Source of the DNA: Osedax fenrisi
Lineage: Eukaryota; Annelida; Polychaeta; Sabellida; Siboglinidae
Assembly: GCA_964019155.1 (NCBI GenBank)
Contig: OZ025245.1
Coordinates: 30,845,045 to 30,909,044 of the forward strand
Direction of reading: 5' to 3'
Length of the DNA: 64,000 nucleotides
In this document: positions 44,311 to 56,982 of the stretch, in pieces
Position numbering within the stretch: position 1 is the first letter of the stretch
How the letters are laid out: each line of letters starts with the position of its first letter
Program-made: the position numbers and the translations under genes
The notes under the pieces: model-generated
Told to the model about the DNA's origin: nothing
The model's input: the letters and a program-made list of their open reading frames with translations, nothing else
Database searches by the model: none

Positions 44311-46025
44311 ACGCGGTGGGTAAGTGGTGTATTAACATTACAATCACCTGTACATTCAATACTATTATTGATTGATTGATAATTTATTTAAGAAAATACA
44401 TAGTCGAAAATATAATCTAAAGTATAGAGTATATATATTTGCCAACGATAACATATGTTATAGAAATAAACAATGAATAATACGAAATTAAAAAATTAAA
44501 GAAATGAAAACATTTTACAGTTACTGTAAATATAATCGAAAGTAGAAATAAATTATATAGTACAAATTATCGAAATAGATTTAAAAATTATTAGTAATAA
44601 CATAAAGCAGAAAAAAGTTAGTATCTTAAATAGTGAAGTATTAAATTAAATATTAAATATACAAATCGGCCCTTTTCAGAGCCATCTATTCTTAACAGGC
44701 TTATAATTTATTAATAAATTTCCTAATGATTTAACGTTCATAATTTTAAATATTACTTTTATAGATGTATACAATTTATAAAATAACATTGTTTTCAAAG
44801 AAAAGTATCACTTAATTTATATATTAAAACTATCTTTTAATCGACAAATATCAAATATGTTATCTCTATAAACTTTAAATCTAAACCATAACTTCATCTC
44901 ATTAAGTGTATCCATAACTCTCACCTCCTCTGTTATATTAACTATTTTCGATTACAGTAATATTCACCTTTTCTCTTTACCACATTAAGGGCTGCATAAA
45001 TATGCATTCTTGTTGTTAGAGCGTCGTGCCATTTTGTATATTTTTCATATTTAGTAGTATAACTTTTCAAATATGCATTTCTATATGAAATATTTATTTC
45101 TTAACACTACAAGTTATATTTATTTTAAAGATAATAAAATACTGTAAGAATATCTAATACGTTTATTCTAATAATTAAATATCTAATGATATATTTAACA
45201 ATCAGTTTTTTTATTAATTGAACAAAATGAATGTCAATAAGTAATCATTTATTTAAAAGGTGTAGTTTTATAATACATATATATGTTTAATAAGTTATAG
45301 TAATTATATTACTTAATAATAATCTATAAGAAATATTGTATTTTATCAAGTATTCAATAAGTTATCTACAATATTTGTATGTATTATTATTTACATTTAG
45401 CAGTATAAATTTTCAAATACAAAATTATACATGAAATATTGATTTCTTGACATTACAAGTTATGTTTATTTTAAAGATAATAAAACTATTTGAGTATATC
45501 TAATATTTTTTAAATATAATTCAATATCCAATGATATATATTACAATAAATTTGTATTTTTTTATTTAAAAAAAATAAATTAAAATATATACTTTATAAT
45601 TATTAAATGATTATTTAAAAACTTATTATTGAATAAGTAAAATTTTATAAAACAATCATATTTATATAATATTCAATAAGTCATAATTAATATAAAATTG
45701 TACCAATTCTTATAAAAATAAGTGAAATTTTACATTTATCTATATAATTATTATTTTATTAATCTTATATAGTATGTTCAATTGAATAATTTTATATATA
45801 ATATAATGTTTTGAAAATAATCTAATTTGTATTATTTTTGTCTGATATATATTGTATTATAATTAGATAATTAATTAAACAATAAAAAACACTAATCAAT
45901 TTAAATTTAGAATACAATATTTTATTACATGCACAATTATAATATCATATGGTTATTGAAATAAATATATATATATAATACAATGAAGAGTATTTAATAG
46001 CCGGAGTATAATCAAGAAGATGGTT
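44311..46025. other. AT-rich non-coding stretch
   Basis: I see no gene. Around 45040-45130 and 45390-45480 a related segment recurs (TATATTTAGTAGTATAA, then TTTCTT-ACACTACAAGTTATATTTATTTTAAAGATAATAAAA), a diverged direct repeat of about 350 bp spacing. Confidence 0.5.
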
Positions 46026-46283
46026 TCACAATGTACATAAATACGTATGTAGCATAGGTTTCCAGAAAACAGGGGTTACGCATTTGCTTATAGGTATGAT
46101 TTCGTTAACGCCCCTTTTTGGTGGGCGGTTTGAAGGCTGATAGCATTCACGATCTACAGAAGGGCTCGACACTACAGACGACCTCTTTAGAAACTCACGG
46201 CACCTATTTAGCAGATTGGTACGACAGGCGACTTCTTTAGCAGTTAGACACGACAGTAATCCCTTGATGTTGTGGTATTTCTT
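46026..46283 (-). other. GC-richer island with an 85-codon minus-strand open frame, unassigned
   Basis: The frame follows a TAG (46284-46286) that could be part of an acceptor and runs AAGAAATAC to a TGA at 46026. The peptide includes LLSCLTAKEVACRTNLLNRC, KRSSVVSSPSV and RPPKRGVNEIIPIS. It has no ATG until near its end. Part of it is a degenerate three-fold repeat of about 28 nt (TTTAGCAG/TACGACAGGCGAC on the plus strand). It could be an exon, a minisatellite or a TE remnant. I recognise no domain. Confidence 0.25.
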
Positions 46284-47392
46284 CTATCCATCCATGAGGA
46301 AGTTATCGTTCCTAATATGAAATTAGATAGATTTAAAAAGTGGATAAGCTTGTCTGAAACTGTTTCCGTTATTTCAGAAAGGTTTTGAGCATGAGTAAAC
46401 ATTTAAATATAAAACTTTTACACTTAAATTTACGATTATTTATGTCTAATATTGTATTATTCATAAATATATAGAAATTATCATTGCCATCATTATTTGA
46501 ATATTTATGTAAACAATATAAAAATTAGAAATACTTGTTTACATATATATATTTTGTTCTATGATATATCACATTAGAACAGTGTATGTTTCATACAGTA
46601 TATATTATAATACTATATTATCAATTACATAATATACATGAAAGTATTCATTTTATATTTATATAGACTAATTAGTAATTATAATGTGTCATATAATGCA
46701 TGCATTGACATGGGAACTTTTGAAGGCATGATTTATTTACAAAGTACCAAACACATGGCACTCATAATCCTTTTGGAAACATTTACAATTCCCAAATATT
46801 AACAGTTACAAATAATGTAATTATGAAGTTATATATACAATTACCATTATACATTATCTATACACATTTTGGATTATGGTCAAAAGCTTCACTATTTAAA
46901 AAATTCGAAATAATGATTATATAAAGTTATATATAAATGGTATACATATGTAGTATTCATTTTATTATATATTTAATATAATATACTATTATAAGATTAA
47001 TCGTGTATCATACTTGTATATCCATATTAATTTTTAATATTATTATAATTGCTAAATGTGTACAATATTACACGTTATTTTAATTTAAAAAATATTTATA
47101 ACACATATTCTCGTGATTGAGATATCTATATATATAATATATTATATATTTATATAGGGTTATGCTATAATAAAATCACATAAATTATTTAAATTTTTAA
47201 TTATTAATTATGATACTAACACGTTATAGGGAATTATATATAGATTATGAACAGAAATTATAATTAATATTAATATTAATTATAGTACCAATTGGTACTT
47301 ATTTCATATGGTAATTTTAAATATTATATGTAACAATATTGCATATTACACTAATATATATATATATAATTATATAAAATCACTTATATTAT
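46284..47392. other. AT-rich non-coding stretch
   Basis: I see no gene here. Confidence 0.55.
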
Positions 47393-47479
47393 TAAGCCCT
47401 ATTTATTAGGTCTGGATGGGGTTTAACTAAGCCCTACAGCATGTGTATATGAATACTTAGCCTGCTGAGCTACCCTAAG
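47393..47479 (-). mobile_element. tRNA-derived SINE
   Basis: Read on the minus strand it starts CTTAGGGTAGCTCAGCAGG, with TAGCTCAGCAGG a perfect match to the Pol III box A consensus. About 45 nt downstream AGTTAAACCCC is a degenerate box B, then CATCCAGACCTAATAAATAGG and CTTA. The 3' part aligns with the fragments at 8887-8957 and 26929-26999, which defines a family. A true tRNA is excluded because there is no acceptor stem match. Confidence 0.7.
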
Positions 47480-47502
47480 TTTATATATACAAGGATACTT
47501 AC

Positions 47503-47583
47503 TAACAGTTTTCTGTATCTCAGAGACTTCTGAAGATATCTGATCCCACATTTCTTTAGGGAAAGCCACCTCTACATTCATAC
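47503..47583 (-). other. Possible coding exon with a consensus GTAAGT donor
   Basis: On the minus strand, ATG at 47581 opens a 26-codon frame (MNVEVAFPKEMWDQISSEVS...) ending exactly at GTAAGTATCC, a near-perfect splice donor. An acceptor-like AG lies at 47584-47585. The SINE at 47393-47479 would be in the following intron in the same orientation. No domain is recognised. It could also be more decayed gypsy sequence from the neighbouring fragment. Confidence 0.25.
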
Positions 47584-47879
47584 CTCGGGGATGTGGATAA
47601 GTTAGTGTATATTATACACTAACTATATTATACAATATTATACACTGTATAATAACAGTGATGTGCTATTGCATTCTGGGTAATACACTATATAACATCG
47701 ATAATATCATTTGTGAGATATCGTAACGACTAAATAACTTATTTCACTACGTGTGATCTGTAATATAATAATTCTCATTACGCAATAAAAGTATTCTCAT
47801 TTGTAATTAAATAATAAGTTGTGATATATTAATAGTAAATAAAGTGCACTATAAATTCTTAAGAGGACTTATGGTATCT

Positions 47880-48300
47880 TATTCATCTCGATATTTAGTT
47901 TTAAATGTATGTATTTAATGTAGTATAATGATATGACATCTTCAAATAACCTTGCATGTGTTAAGACTGCTGTGTTTGGGATATCTTTCATCATTACTGG
48001 AATCTGGTGGCAGCCTTTAGCCAACTTTGAGAATATCTTCTTATTTCTCAGATATAAGGAACATCTTTGATATAATGAATTGTGTATCTGAGTTTAAGAA
48101 TTTGATTATTTAATATTCTATAATCACCAGCTGGATGAACTTACCTCATTGTTAGTGGACCATATGAAGGGGTGATTACAGAGTGCAGGGTGCTAGCTTC
48201 TGATTATCTTCTGCAGTTGTTGTAGGTTACTGAACTGCTCGTGTGATATTGTAAGCTTCTCTGTGGATAGTCTTCTTACTTTGCAGTAGAATGAAGGTCA
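47880..48300 (-). pseudogene. Fossil Ty3/gypsy reverse transcriptase
   Basis: Minus-strand pieces match the RT of gypsy-type pol in the right order. CKVRRLSTEKLTISHEQFSN with LQQLQKIIRS (48285-48200) corresponds to the region before the palm. After stops and a shift, SPLHMV (about 48170) corresponds to the usual SPLHMV-PK segment. Then NKKIFSKLAKGCHQIPVMMK with DIPNTAVLTHARLFED (48045-47940) corresponds to the FSKIDL-KGYHQIPV-DIPKTA region. Several stops separate the pieces, and the catalytic YLDD box is not found. It differs from the 8952-9432 remnant in position and state, so it is a separate old insertion. Confidence 0.75.
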
Positions 48301-49544
48301 CTTGTCTCTGTGTAATTAGTTATGTAGTGTTTATGCATGTTTCTGTTTGCAATGTTAATATGTCAGGGAATTCATGTATAGTATCATTGAATGGTTTATT
48401 ATCATAGTGTGATAGGGAAGTGATATACAATGTATTCATTATTATAATCATAATATATCAAATAATTAACTATTTTATTCATATAATATCAAGTAAGTAT
48501 AAAAAGATGTAACAAAAGTAATGACAATAACAAACAGTGATAGTGTAGGTGTGTGAGATAGACTAATAGTGTATTATAGGTAAAGCTGATATACTATAAG
48601 GTAACCTATATAAGTTATCTGAAGAGCTTCCTTTAGTGGCTGTTCCCATGCAATCATCGCATGTTGTTTAACAGATCAGTGTGTCTACAGTGTTCAAGGT
48701 CAGATATGTTCAATAAAGTAAGAGCTCTTTAATGAGGTCAAGGTTACAGCTGTTATTAGAGATATTCATATCTTTATTCTGTGGATTAGTGAGTATTTGT
48801 AGGAACATAAATGTTACAGCCTTATTTATAGAAGTGACAATATGATGATATTAGGTTGTATGTTTTGTAATACATGCATTATTAAACTGTGATTCTATTA
48901 TTACAAAACCTGCAGCAGTGTTGTTCTCCCAGAGAGAAGGCAATGTTATGTCCACAGTGCAAATGTTCGGTAGTCTATTTCTTATCCATCTCTCTTATTA
49001 TTCACACTCATATACAGGTCACCGATGTAGGATCAAATGTACTATCTTACTTAATAAACATGCATAACTCTTTGTTATTTCTCAACAGGTTAATTATATT
49101 TAGATTATATGATAATAATAATATATTTAAGATAATGGAACGTATCTATTAAACATTCATAATACAACAATCTTCTCTAGAAAGGATTGACCTATATAAT
49201 TAAGATATGATTATTTCATATTATTTATAGAATTATTAAATAATATAGTTATTAATAAGTTAAATATAATATTAAGAGTTAATCATATATTAAAATAATC
49301 AGTAATTTAATAATGTAATGAATATAGATAAGCATATTATGAAATCTGAAATATAATTAAATATACATTATAATACTGAATATTTATATCTGGAACAAGA
49401 AATTCAATAATTAACTATATATTATGTACTGAATAGTTTATATTAAAACAATACATGTTTATATTGTATTAATTATGTAATGTATCTATTGTGTTTATAA
49501 TTATGATATTGTATTATAATTAATTAATTAAATAAAAAGGGTAT
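48301..49544. other. Non-coding stretch between the gypsy fossil and the KLHL gene
   Basis: No gene is assigned. Two slightly GC-richer minus-strand snippets have short open frames (near 48600-48690, HAMIAWEQPLKEALQIT; near 48895-48985, LPNICTVDITLPSLWENN) that might be exons or the upstream part of the gypsy fossil. Confidence 0.4.
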
Positions 49545-49549
49545 TCATA

Positions 49550-49555
49550 TTTATT
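49550..49555 (-). promoter_or_regulatory. Polyadenylation signal AATAAA for the KLHL gene
   Basis: On the minus strand AATAAA lies about 55 nt downstream of the stop codon at 49611, a normal distance for a short 3' untranslated region. Confidence 0.55.
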
Positions 49556-49610
49556 ATAATAATACACATTGATATGATGTGATAAATAAACAATAGTAAA
49601 TATATTTAAT

Positions 49611-51890
49611 TCACAAATTCATAAGAATTAAACAATCATCAGATATATTAACAGCACTATATAATAATGTTCTATCATTATTATCTAAACATATAGAATA
49701 TATATTATTATTAGAATACATGTAAATTACACTTTCATCATAAACACTATTAAATGATCTTACATCATTAAATATATCTGTATTAAGAGATGTCCATACA
49801 TTAGTTGTAATGTTATAACATTCAGGCTTAAGAATACAACCATTACAACCATATACATAAATACAGTTATCTCGTACTAAAGCAGCATGCCAATGTCTCT
49901 CATGTAATAAAGGTGCTAATGTATTCCATTCACCACCTCTATAACGTATTACTTTATTAGTAGCACCACGACCAGTATCACCACCAATAACATAAATATC
50001 CTCATCTACTACAACTGTGGCATGATCATATACACCATAAGGTAAAGATTTACCTGCTGACCATGAATCTGTATTTATATTATAAATATTCACTTTACAT
50101 GAACAAATCATATTATCACTCCATCCACCAATAGTGATCAAATCACCATCTATCGTTACATTAACAGTTGGAGCCCAGCCACTATTAAATAAATAATCAT
50201 GAGGGTAACTACAACGGGTTACATCATTAGTTATAGTATTAAATCTTAACATTTTACCTTTAATAAAATTAATAATTAATAAATTACTATTAATATAAAT
50301 AACTTTATTACCATCACCAAAATCATATTGAAATATTCTGTTATTATTATTAATATCATAAATACCATCATTTGCTACTTTATATAGAGATAACTGTTTT
50401 TTAGTATTGATAGTTGATTCTTCATAAGAGGGAATGCTAAAACTATCAATAGAGTTTAGTTTATAATAGTTCAATAATTCTAGAGTAGATTTGTCATTTA
50501 ATACAGAAATATTAATATGTAATTGCTGAATGATTAGATCTAATTTACAGTTTCCTGTATTAATTACTTTATTATCTAGCATTATATTTTTATCACAAAC
50601 TCTACAATTAACTAAACTAAATAAAGATTTAGCATTATCAAATCTACTATCTAAATCATATGTCAACCATAACACAATACCTTTAACAAAATAATATTCA
50701 TTTGAACTATGAAAAGCTCGTTGTTTTAAAAATTCATGTAAATCATTAGGGCTTAGTTTTAAGAAAACATATTTTTCTATTGTTTCAATAAAAATAATAT
50801 TAAAATCACTTTTTATCTTCTGAAGATACATATTAACATAAGTCATGTTATAACTATACATTATATCCAACAGATTACTTGAAGGATGCTCAGGGAGATA
50901 TTCTGCCAGAAAACTGTCACACTTTTCAATCAAAGACTTTACCTTGTGAATAATTAAATTAACATTAGTTAGGATTAATAAGATAAAATAAGATACAAAA
51001 TAATTGTCATAATATATATATCAGATAATATACATATAATATATATTATATTAATTAACATTTTTTATTTTAATATTATTATTATTCTATATTATTAAAT
51101 TGATTTAATTAATCAGTATATATTAAATTTAATTAAATAAAATAGACCAATTATTAGACAAATTAAAAACTTGTAGATACGATGATATTTCGGTCAATTC
51201 CTCTACATTATCTACAGTGATGTAGATCTCCCCGGAATAGATATACTGTATCAAAGACTCCATGCAGTTTTTGCTAAAGTTGAAGCTGACTTTAGACAGG
51301 TTTTTCTCCTTCATATCAGAGTTAAAGAGACATCTGAAGTAATCACTGGCTCCAGCCAATATTACCTTATGCACCTGGTCATTAATTATTATATTAAATA
51401 ATGATTAATTTATAAATACTATTTATATTATTATCACAGTAAAGTTATTTTTATAGAAGTAGTGAAAATAAATATAATGTTAAAATAATCATTGATATAT
51501 ATATATATATATATATATTACGAGTATGTTTTAATTATAATAAACTATATAGGGTTTTATAATTTGTAGTAATAGTTTGTATCCTACATGTAAATTTAGT
51601 GTAAAATACATGAGCAAATATACATATATTGTAAAATATATAATGGAGATATTTAACTTTTAATAGCTAAATATTATGATAGTATTTAATATTTTTATTA
51701 TTTCTATAAATTAAAATTAATATAACATTAAACAAAATTTAAATATATACCTCCCTGATTACTTACTAAATATATAATGATATATAACCCTATATTCAAT
51801 AGAATCACTGATAATTGAGAAGTTGGTCAGGATGTCTTGATTTCTGAGGGAATTCATGTTGGAGACTAATCCAATGCAATACGAATCCAT
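49611..51890 (-). CDS. BTB-BACK-Kelch protein (KLHL-type), three exons
   Basis: Spliced as 51890-51789, 51374-51171 and 50942-49611, giving 545 residues; introns of 414 and 228 nt are both phase 0 with GT-AG ends. Exon 1 (34 aa, ATG at 51890) and exon 2 (68 aa) together form the BTB domain: EYR from exon 1 joins VHKVILAGASDYFRCLF, with IQYIYSGEI as the usual end of the core. Exon 3 starts VKSLIEKCDSFLAEYL (BACK domain, about 103-230) and ends with four or so Kelch repeats (about 340-530: DLITIGGW, DIYVIGGD, CIYVYGCN). Family members usually bind CUL3 through BTB-BACK and recruit substrates through the Kelch propeller. The length is normal for the family, though the BTB start and first Kelch blades are divergent. 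The exon joins are deduced from motif continuity. Confidence 0.88.
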
Positions 51891-53039
51891 TGATTAACTG
51901 TTATGGATTTTATAAATAATTGTTATTAATGTATTGATATATATACATACAACTATTTACTGAATAAATATATTAATTTTAATGTAATAATCTCTAATTG
52001 GTTATAATTGAATATGGAATATATATATTTTGTTATCAACAAATATTTATAAATACATAATTGTATACAAACGAAATTAAATTAAAAATAATATTATAGC
52101 ATAATAATTATATAGATTCAATAAAATTTAATTAATTTTTTTATATATATATAAATATACTTAATATATGGAATTAATTAATACAACAAGGTATGAATAA
52201 TCAATACATAAATAGTAAAATATGTGATCAATGATTGCAGGTGGCAGATATGATGTTGGTATAAAAGTGGAGTGATATTGGAACATTGAAAATAAGTAAT
52301 GATTGTGCATTTTCTAATTATACTGTGATATGATAAAGGTAAATGATTATAATAATTTAATGTAATTAAGATCAGCTTATATATAACAAGTTATGGCTTG
52401 TTTAATTGTATCATAATAGTTATAGTTATATTATTTAATTGTATATTTATTAGCTATTTATAATATATAAATAGATATATTATAAGCCACTTCTACATAT
52501 CAAGTATATTGAGATTTAACATGGGCTATATATAGATGCATACATTAGCCTTTCCTATTGAAAAGTATAGTATCACATTAAGGGGAGTCTTCTTATCTAA
52601 TAATGGGATATAATATGCACAGCCTGTAAATAGATGGGGATTTCTGTATAAGTTATAATTAGATCTAGCTATAATTTCAATGTAAGTTATACTATAATTA
52701 TTTTATATCAACAAACAGCAATTATACTATAACTCATAAGATTTATTTGTGTTTATGTCATACAATTATGTTGTATATTTTGAAAATTATTGATCTTTTA
52801 ATAATTTAATTGTATGTATAATTTTCTAATAATAATCATATAGAATTTAGTAATTATCAATATACTATTAAAATTGTATTATTACATAGGCACTATTGAA
52901 TAATGTTTTATAGCTGGATGAATATATCAGAATAAATACATATATTGATGAAATCAAGATCAAAGTAAATCAGTTATTTTAATAATAAATAAATACATTT
53001 ACAAATTAATAATACATTGAATTATAATAAGTACATTAT

Positions 53040-53079
<40 letters not shown>

Positions 53080-54263
53080 ATATAATAACTAGAATATAAA
53101 ATAGAATACATTAATTAAAAGTTAATATAAAAATCAAAAATTTATATATAAGATTAATATCAAATTTATAAATAATAAATAAACTAATGTATAAGGAAAA
53201 ATATAATATGTAACGAATACAAAATAAGATTAGTGAACATTCTTTAATTTGATCGGTTATATTTCATGATGAGCAATGCCACTTACTCATATCTATATGG
53301 TTAATACATTTATTTATTATTATAAAGTAATTATATATTATAATATATTTGATAGTTTAAAATTGTGGAAATACTGAGTAATATAATTAATTTTATTACA
53401 CCAGTTATTTTACTAATTACCCCAAATAAGTTATAAACCATATCTAATAAAACATGAAATTTAAATATAATAGATAATTCATTTATTTAAAGATAATTTT
53501 AATAAAGAACCCAGTAAGAAAATGTTCTAAATTACTTTATACATCTTACAATATTGTATAAAACATGCTTTTATCATATGATGTAGTATCAACTGAATGT
53601 AAAATTATACAACTTTTAGTTGATACTGTAATATAATGTATCAACTGAATGCATAATTATACTACTTTTTTCTACTCGGTTATATTATCTTTTATCTTTA
53701 AAAATATAAATTAGGGGGTTACCTATTAAAATAATAATTTATCTTTTAAAATATAATATTTCATATATTATTTATATATATTATAAAAAGTAAAATAATA
53801 GTAGAACATTTCTAGGTAGTTTAGTATACAATAAATGTATTATATTTGATTTATTATAATATATTTTTATAAATTTATTATAGAAATATAATTGTATACA
53901 ATTTATATAGTAATAATCATTGTACTATTCCTTTAATCATACATTGTATACAGAGAAATTAGAATGTAAACAGAAACTCAAAGAAAAAACATAAAAGAAA
54001 AATATATATATTATATAAATTATATAATATAATAGTGTTGTAATATAATACTATTAAGATTAATGACATTGTAAATTGTAAAATGGCAAGTATTCTAATA
54101 AATGATTTATATTATTATAAATATATATAAAAATATTTTTTGAAATATAATTATATTTATACACAAAAGTTTATATAATAATAATATTTATTTACTGAAT
54201 CATATATAATAATAGCAGATATAAATAGACTCCTCAGTGTAAATATATATATATATATATATA
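51891..54263. other. AT-rich non-coding stretch upstream of the KLHL gene
   Basis: I see no gene; it includes an (AT)n run at about 53045-53078. The KLHL promoter should lie at its left end, but I find no motif I can defend. Confidence 0.55.
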
Positions 54264-54265
54264 TA

Positions 54266-54688
54266 CAGTCAACTTCCGATAAGTCGGACTCGCAAGGGAC
54301 CAGGAAACGTGTCAGACTTATCGAGATGTGAGAATTATCAGAGATTCAGAATATCATGCAAATAAATCGTGCACCGTGCAGCGTCAAAGGGTTACCGAAA
54401 TGTGGAATTATGCAAAAATCAACAACATAAATGTTGTATTCAATAATATTACTTACTAAAATTATAATATTCACTATTTGATATTATTTAATACATTTCT
54501 GAAAATTTATAAAAAGATCGACTTATCCAGTATAAAAATGACTATAATATGTGTCCGACTTATAGAAAATTCCGACTTATGCAATCCAACTTATCCGATT
54601 AATTTAACATGGAACTAAATACAAATCCAACCAAACCAACTAAATGTGTCTGACTTATCGAGAAGTCCGACTTACTGAGAGTTGACTG
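54266..54688. mobile_element. Mariner-superfamily MITE, possibly pogo-like
   Basis: Starts CAGTCAACTTCCGATAAGTC and ends with the inverted counterpart (AAGTCCGACTTACTGAGAGTTGACTG), with TA on both sides (54264-54265; 54689-54690), inside (TA)n runs. The motif CCGACTTAT or its complement recurs internally (near 54335, 54552, 54570 and 54585). At 423 bp it has no transposase. CAGT ends with a TA duplication fit the Tc1/mariner-pogo group. Confidence 0.82.
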
Positions 54689-54690
54689 TA

Positions 54691-54692
54691 TA

Positions 54693-54726
<34 letters not shown>

Positions 54727-56974
54727 TTTATTAGAAGAAAGTTGTATATATATATAAATAACATGTGAATTATTAAATTCATTATATAATTGTTTCCTCT
54801 AAAAGGCTTCAGATGAAGATAATTATCTTTTCTATGCTGTCGCCTGCTATATATATATCATTATTAACTTACTTGTAAATTAATTGAAATGTCATAATTA
54901 AATAATAATAATTAATTATATACTAAAACCCAGAAATAATAATGAAAACAAAAATGAAAAACCCCTAAAATTATCAAAAGGTTTAACCCAAAAACCCGTA
55001 CATCTGCCAACCCTGCAATACAGGGCCTGCATGTGATAATACTGACAAATTAGATAGCAGATAGCTGATACTATATTGTTTTAGTTTGAAAACTGCTATT
55101 TGCATTTTGCTATATTTTCATTACAGTTTATGATTTTGATTTCATTATTACTTTTACTATATTACTTACTTTATTTGAATATTATATATATTGTATTCAC
55201 ACACATATCCATTATATTTTATTATTAGTTATTTGTATTCATATTATTTATTTTAGTTATTCTTATTTTATAGTTGTATTCAAATACATTTATATATTTT
55301 TTAAATAAAATCAATCGCTTTTTAGGCTGTCTAACTTCAAATGGCGTTTACTCAGAATAAATAAATTAGCGCTAGGTGTATATAAATGTAGGTAAATCAA
55401 AAACTATTATATGTATCATACTAATTTGTTTAGCATTGTATACAAAACAAATATATAAATAATACTATACCTCAAATATTTAAATATTTGTATATGTATA
55501 ATTGAAAAAATATAAATGTCTATATAAAATACTTATTAACAAATATAGAGTTTTGTATGTATATATTTATATATATATGAATAATACACAAGAATAATGT
55601 TGAGGTATAGGATTGTGCATATGAATGTATTTAATATAATAACACAAAACTAGCTCAATTCATTGAATTGAATGCTGTAAGCCAAACTTTGAATAGAGCC
55701 ATTATTTGCTATGTTAATACATTGTGGCCTGCATGCTGAGGTATGCCCTTAATGATAGAGGAGGATGAGAGAGAGATCAGCTAGTCAAGAGTGTTATCTA
55801 GTTCATGGGTGTGCTAATTAATGTGTTCAGTTAGGTTGGACGAAGATAATAAACAATGAAATAGAAGGAGATAGTGGAAGTATTTACTGATATGTTAAAA
55901 ATATCAGTATGAAGAGAAGATGATTGAGGTCGATATTAGATGAGGTCAGTTATAGGGGTGAGCTTGTTCTTATAGGATAGATAGTTAATTAGCGTAGCAT
56001 TGATCTGGGGTGATATAGTGTGTTAAAGTAATAGATAGAGGCTAGAGAGATCAATGCTGTTAGATGAAGAATAGGATATAGTTATATGAGATGTTAGTCA
56101 GATCAAGACATGAGGGGAGCTATGACTGCCAGTGTGTATCAAGTGAGAGGTACTGATTGATAGGAAGCTGGTGAAGTAGTAGAGGTACATTGGTCAAGAG
56201 TTGGGTAGTAAGTTTGGAGCGGTTGTCGTAAAGCTTAGTAGTAGTAGTGTATCATGTAATACAGGATGCTGGTTAGGAGATGGGTTATCATGGGGAGATG
56301 GTATGGTATTAAGAAGGGAGGTTGTTAGTTTTAATGTAAATAGTGTGTGTTACAAGTTTAGTGGGGGGGGGGTTGGGAGATATAGGTAGATTGGGTGATA
56401 TGCATGTGTATAAGTAGACACATAGACACTTGTATTCACACACAAGTATAGATCAGTAGAGTAACTAGTAGTGATTCACTACTATAGCATGCGTTCAGTG
56501 TAGGCTAAGGTGGCATGTAGTAAGAAATAGTTATTATACTACACAATATAGATACAAAACATAAATAAACTATTCAAATTATCAAATTAAATGTTCTAAA
56601 ATCGATTTCACTGAGAGAGTGAAATAGCAACTTATATTGAAATTTATATGTTAAAATAATAAGTAGTATTTAAACAAAATTAACCTTAACATTTATTTTG
56701 TTTCCAATAATGAAACACTTAATTGTATATTGTACTCGTATTATAATATACAAAAAAAAAAATTGTTTAATTTTTTACAGAGTTAATCATTCTGAAAAAA
56801 TAATATTATATAATTTTTTCTTATATAATTTATTTTGCATACATGTAAATTTATAATCTAATGCATAATATGCACGGACATATATTTATCATAATATATT
56901 TAATATTAATTAATTAATAATAGTTTTATATAGTTAAAAAATTATATACTTTTCAACAAATTTTCTGAAGTCAT
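54691..56974. other. Non-coding stretch with a G-rich, C-poor segment
   Basis: 54691-55740 is AT-rich with no gene. From about 55740 to 56400 the plus strand is rich in G and A and poor in C (GAGGAGGATGAGAGAGAGATC, AGTGGGGGGGGGGTTGGGAG near 56360). The 62-codon open frame at 56201 is a by-product. I see no domain on either strand. Confidence 0.5.
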
Positions 56975-56982
56975 ATTAGTAT

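Noticed and set aside
47393..47479. A functional tRNA gene
   Set aside because: Box A is perfect, but box B is degenerate, there is no acceptor stem, and the 3' tail matches other SINE copies.
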